This document shows, piece after piece, positions 6,987 through 9,029 of a stretch of DNA of 9,029 bases. Within the stretch, counting starts at the first letter, position 1; each line of letters starts with the position of its first letter. The stretch comes from Acidobacteriota bacterium (GTDB lineage: Bacteria > Acidobacteriota > Polarisedimenticolia > Gp22-AA2). Location: the NCBI GenBank assembly GCA_016177515.1, contig JACOUZ010000125.1, positions 1-9,029 on the forward strand. The letters are read 5' to 3'. The translations under genes were made by a program, and so were the position numbers. The notes below the pieces were generated by a model. It was not told where the DNA came from and made no database searches. It saw only the letters and a program-made list of their open reading frames with translations.

Positions 6987-7318
6987 AGGGGTTTTCCTGT
7001 GCGCCTGGGCCTCCGGCGCAGCGCCTCGACGCGCCGTTTCAGATCTATTTCGGGCTCGGTCAGCCGCAGCAGGTACCGCTGCAGGTCGCTGTACGCAAAA
7101 TAGCGGGGATTGATCCTGAAGAGGCGCATCCGGCCGACGCTCCTTCCGGACGCGATGCCGTCGCCCTCCAGACCCTGGAGGGCCTTCTGGACCCCGCTGA
7201 GAGGCACCTCGAGAACCCTGGCCAGCTCTCTCGGATAGCTTTCAAAGAGCAGGCTCAGGGCCAGCAGGACCCGCGTCCGCGTCTGCCCGCCGAAGGGAGA
7301 AGATCGTGCGACCAACAT
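6983..7318 (-). CDS. Winged-helix DNA-binding protein, likely cognate regulator/antitoxin
   Basis: This 111-residue protein has an ArsR/MarR-like winged helix-turn-helix at about residues 12-72. RTRVLLALSLLFESYPREL leads into the turn and recognition helix LEVPLSGVQKALQGLEGDG (36-54). A wing follows with GRSVGRMRLFRINPRYF (58-74). The C-terminus is a basic helix and tail (RRVEALRRRPRRTGKPL, 95-111). It is upstream of the nucleotidyltransferase gene and overlaps it by 4 nt. The ATG at 7316-7318 has no Shine-Dalgarno sequence, and the promoter predicted ahead of it would start transcription at the ATG itself. It most likely binds the dyad in its own promoter and represses the cassette, as antitoxins commonly do. 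That function is inferred from arrangement and fold, not from a characterised close homologue. Confidence 0.75.
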   Translation of the reverse strand: MLVARSSPFGGQTRTRVLLALSLLFESYPRELARVLEVPLSGVQKALQGLEGDGIASGRSVGRMRLFRINPRYFAYSDLQRYLLRLTEPEIDLKRRVEALRRRPRRTGKPL

Positions 7319-7325
7319 AGGTAGT

Positions 7326-7355
7326 TGTATGACACCAAAAGATGGTCGATGTCAA
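7326..7355 (-). promoter_or_regulatory. Promoter of the winged-helix/nucleotidyltransferase cassette, predicted leaderless
   Basis: On the minus strand a perfect TTGACA (-35, complement of 7350-7355) is followed after 18 nt by CATACA (complement of 7326-7331), a 3/6 match to the -10 box. Seven bases further on is the ATG at 7318. The predicted transcription start therefore falls at or within one base of the start codon, and there is no ribosome-binding sequence. The -35 box is strong; the -10 box is weak. Confidence 0.5.
7330..7354. promoter_or_regulatory. Dyad covering the cassette promoter (possible autoregulatory operator)
   Basis: TGACA (7330-7334) and TGTCA (7350-7354) are inverted arms centred at 7342, between and overlapping the -35 and -10 boxes. 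A short inner CCA...TGG pairing sits within. A dimeric winged-helix protein bound here would block RNA polymerase. The obvious candidate is the product of the adjacent gene, but this is inference. Confidence 0.4.
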
Positions 7356-7382
7356 GTCTTTCGGATGACCGGATGGAACGAT

Positions 7383-7408
7383 GGCCGCGCGGCCCCCCCT
7401 GGCCGCGC
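7383..7408. repeat. 12-bp perfect palindrome plus direct repeat upstream of rocD
   Basis: GGCCGCGCGGCC (7383-7394) is a perfect palindrome, and its first eight bases, GGCCGCGC, recur at 7401-7408. The pair lies in the divergent region between the cassette promoter and rocD, just before TATCAT at 7419-7424. TATCAT is a good -10 candidate for rocD (5/6), though it lacks a convincing -35. The repeats could be a regulator site for rocD; GC bias makes chance possible. Confidence 0.35.
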
Positions 7409-7449
7409 CCCTCTGGTGTATCATCAGGCCTTCAAACCCGTGACCGGGC

Positions 7450-7467
7450 AAGGCGTCCGCCTTAGGA
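7450..7467 (+). promoter_or_regulatory. rocD leader: small hairpin abutting the ribosome-binding site
   Basis: AAGGC (7450-7454) pairs with GCCTT (7459-7463) over a GTCC loop. The next bases are AGGA (7464-7467), the ribosome site, 6 nt before the ATG at 7474. The AGGA supports the chosen start. The hairpin ends exactly where the ribosome site begins, so it could influence initiation, but it is short. Confidence 0.4.
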
Positions 7468-7473
7468 AACCTC

Positions 7474-8703
7474 ATGACCCCAGGATCCAAGACCACCGCG
7501 ACCACAGGGCAGAGCCAGAAGCTCATCGACCTGGCCGAGACCTGGAGCGCCCACAATTACCATCCCCTGCCGGTGGTCCTGACGCGCGGCGAGGGGGTCT
7601 GGGTGTACGACCCCGAGGGGAACCGGTACATGGACATGCTGTCGGCCTACTCGGCGCTGAACCACGGCCACCGGCACCCGCGCATCGTCCAGGCGCTCAA
7701 GGACCAGGCCGACCGAATCACCCTGACATCGCGGGCCTTCCATAACGATCTCTTCGGCCCCTTGTGCGAGAAGCTCTGCCGGCTGGCCGCGAAGGAAATG
7801 ACCCTCCTGATGAACAGCGGCGCCGAGGCGGTCGAGACCGCCATCAAGACGGCGCGCAAGTGGGGCTACAGGGTCAAGAAGGTCCCCGGGGACAAGGCGG
7901 AGATCATCGTCTGCGAGAACAATTTCCACGGCCGCACCACGACCATCGTCGGCTTTTCGTCGGAGGAGCAGTACCGCGAGGACTTCGGGCCGTTCACGCC
8001 GGGCTTCCGGCTCATCCCATACGACGACCTGCAGGCGCTCGAGCGCGCCATCACCCCGAACACCATCGGTTTCCTGGTCGAGCCGATCCAGGGCGAGGCC
8101 GGCATCCTGATGCCGAAGGACGGCTATCTGAAGAAGGCGGCCGAGATCTGCCGGAAGAACCGCGTCCTCTTGATCGCCGACGAGATCCAGACCGGTTTCG
8201 GCCGCACCGGCAAACTGTTCTGCTGCGAGCACGACGGTGTCGTGCCCGACCTGATCGTCGTCGGGAAGGCGCTCGGCGGCGGCGTGCTCCCGGTGTCGGC
8301 GGTCATCGGCGGGCGCGACACGCTCGGTCTGTTCCGTCCGGGGGACCACGGCTCGACCTTCGGCGGCAACACGCTCTCCTGCGCCGTCGCCATGGCCGCC
8401 CTCGATGTCCTCGTCGAGGAGCGGCTCGTCGATCGATCGGCGGAGACGGGCGCCTACTTCATGAAGCGCCTGCGCGAGATCAGGACGGACAGGGTGAAGG
8501 AGATCCGCGGCCGGGGGCTCCTGATCGGCGTCGAGATCAAGGAAGAGCACGGCACGGCGCGTCCCTACTGCGAGAAGCTGATGGAGCTCAGCATCCTGGC
8601 GAAGGAGACGCACCACCAGGTGATCCGCTTCGCGCCGCCCCTGGTCATGACCCGTGAGGAGGCCGACTGGGCCCTGGAGCGGATCGCGCAGGTTCTGGCC
8701 TGA
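7474..8703 (+). CDS. rocD: Ornithine aminotransferase (ornithine--oxo-acid transaminase)
   Basis: This 409-residue PLP enzyme moves the delta-amino group of ornithine to 2-oxoglutarate, giving glutamate-5-semialdehyde and glutamate in arginine/ornithine breakdown or proline supply. It is a full-length class III aminotransferase, closely matching the RocD group rather than generic acetylornithine or GABA enzymes. Diagnostic strings are YHPLPVVLTRGEGVWVYDPE (29-48), MDMLSAYSALNHGHRHP (53-69), ITLTSRAFHNDLFGP (82-96) and MNSGAEAVETAIKTAR (113-128). They continue with NNFHGRTTTIVGFSSEE (149-165), VEPIQGEAGILMP (202-214) and ADEIQTGFGRTG (235-246), and end with GDHGSTFGGNTLSC (290-303) and ETHHQVIRFAPPL. 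The PLP Schiff-base lysine is Lys265 in VVGKALGGG, and Asp236 binds the pyridine nitrogen. The start ATG has AGGA 6 nt upstream. The gene diverges from the winged-helix cassette, and its stop overlaps the frame of the downstream radical SAM gene. Confidence 0.96.
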   Translation: MTPGSKTTATTGQSQKLIDLAETWSAHNYHPLPVVLTRGEGVWVYDPEGNRYMDMLSAYSALNHGHRHPRIVQALKDQADRITLTSRAFHNDLFGPLCEKLCRLAAKEMTLLMNSGAEAVETAIKTARKWGYRVKKVPGDKAEIIVCENNFHGRTTTIVGFSSEEQYREDFGPFTPGFRLIPYDDLQALERAITPNTIGFLVEPIQGEAGILMPKDGYLKKAAEICRKNRVLLIADEIQTGFGRTGKLFCCEHDGVVPDLIVVGKALGGGVLPVSAVIGGRDTLGLFRPGDHGSTFGGNTLSCAVAMAALDVLVEERLVDRSAETGAYFMKRLREIRTDRVKEIRGRGLLIGVEIKEEHGTARPYCEKLMELSILAKETHHQVIRFAPPLVMTREEADWALERIAQVLA

Positions 8704-9029
8704 CGGACCACGTCCGCAACCACACGCCGGAGACGCTCCGGGCCTCCCGGCCCGACCTCGGTCTCGACCCCGGGCTGGCCAACCGCATCGTCACCCGCCT
8801 GGTCGCGGACGACCGCGACGACCTGGAGGGCGTCCGCGGCCTGTCGAAGCCGGCCCGAAGCGCCCTTCTGGCTTCGGCGCGCCTCTCCAGACTGGAGGTC
8901 CTCGATCGCCGCGGCAGCGGCGTCGACGCCTTCGTCAAGTATCTGTTCCGCTCCGCCGGGGAGACCTTCGAGGCGGTCCGCATCCCGCTTCTCCTGCCGC
9001 GCTGGAGCGTCTGCGTCTCGAGCCAGGCC
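8700..9029 (+). CDS. RlmN/Cfr-type radical SAM protein, N-terminal part (partial), apparent CTG start
   Basis: An open frame of at least 110 codons runs to the window edge and reads like the front of the RlmN family, which methylates C2 of A2503 in 23S rRNA (and some tRNAs) using radical SAM chemistry. The pattern matches: a helical N-terminal accessory domain (about 1-80), then DAFVKYLFR (76-84; usual form DGTxKxLF), FEAVRIPLL (90-98), and SVCVSSQ (103-109), the strand just before the CxxxCxxC cluster motif, which lies beyond the window. The frame is closed upstream by TGA at 8655-8657, and no ATG, GTG or TTG occurs in it from there to the edge. The CTG at 8700-8702, in CTGA overlapping the rocD stop, is the likeliest initiator, with a weak AGG 7 nt before it; ACG at 8703 is an alternative. 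The paralogue type is uncertain: it could be RlmN itself or a divergent RlmN-like enzyme. Confidence 0.7.
   Translation, partial: MTDHVRNHTPETLRASRPDLGLDPGLANRIVTRLVADDRDDLEGVRGLSKPARSALLASARLSRLEVLDRRGSGVDAFVKYLFRSAGETFEAVRIPLLLPRWSVCVSSQA

Noticed and set aside
7462..8616. Minus-strand open frame of 384 codons opposite rocD
   Set aside because: It is a reverse-strand shadow of a strongly conserved aminotransferase with no motif of its own.
8680..8710. Programmed -1 frameshift fusing RocD to the radical SAM protein
   Set aside because: No slippery heptamer precedes the rocD stop, RocD ends at its normal family length, and a CTG start with 4-nt overlap explains the frame more simply.
1..9029. 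CRISPR arrays, tRNA or rRNA genes, insertion sequences and prophage genes
   Set aside because: No regularly spaced repeats, no cloverleaf or conserved tRNA arm sequences and no transposase or integrase motifs were recognised on reading both strands.

Overview
The window is a uniformly GC-rich (roughly 70%), densely packed bacterial chromosome segment. An RND efflux pair, a MurNAc-releasing glycosidase of the NamZ type with a PQHG variant motif, and very GC-rich codon use would fit an Acidobacteriota-like or other environmental Gram-negative genome. That placement is inference; no marker gene in the window fixes the taxon.

Layout. (1) 1-2608, minus strand: a two-gene RND efflux operon. The membrane-fusion adaptor (1400-2608) is transcribed first, then the inner-membrane permease (1-1363, running off the window edge). 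No outer-membrane channel gene lies in the window. (2) 2609-2955: a non-coding divergent region of about 350 bp with several inverted repeats and a possible plus-strand promoter. (3) 2956-6410, plus strand: a tight three-gene unit of NamZ/DUF1343 glycosidase, MscS-type channel and ornithine cyclodeaminase/mu-crystallin-family protein, with an 8-nt overlap and then a 1-nt gap. (4) 6423-7318, minus strand, convergent to (3): a two-gene cassette of a winged-helix protein and a small nucleotidyltransferase-fold protein. The genes overlap by 4 nt (GTGA), the GC content is locally lower, and the promoter appears to give a leaderless transcript. It looks like a toxin-antitoxin-type module. (5) 7474-9029, plus strand: rocD (ornithine aminotransferase), overlapped by the N-terminal part of an RlmN/Cfr-type radical SAM protein whose frame has no ATG, GTG or TTG start.

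How the genes work together. The adaptor and permease form one efflux machine. NamZ and MscS could both belong to cell-envelope maintenance (muropeptide recycling and turgor release), though the third gene of that unit does not obviously fit. RocD turns ornithine into glutamate semialdehyde, and the cyclodeaminase-family protein may also act on an amino or imino acid, so the nucleotidyltransferase cassette may have inserted between two amino-acid metabolism genes.

The least explained items are the winged-helix/nucleotidyltransferase cassette with its dyad-covered leaderless promoter, and the radical SAM frame that seems to start at a CTG overlapping the rocD stop codon. No CRISPR array, tRNA, rRNA, transposase or prophage gene was seen.
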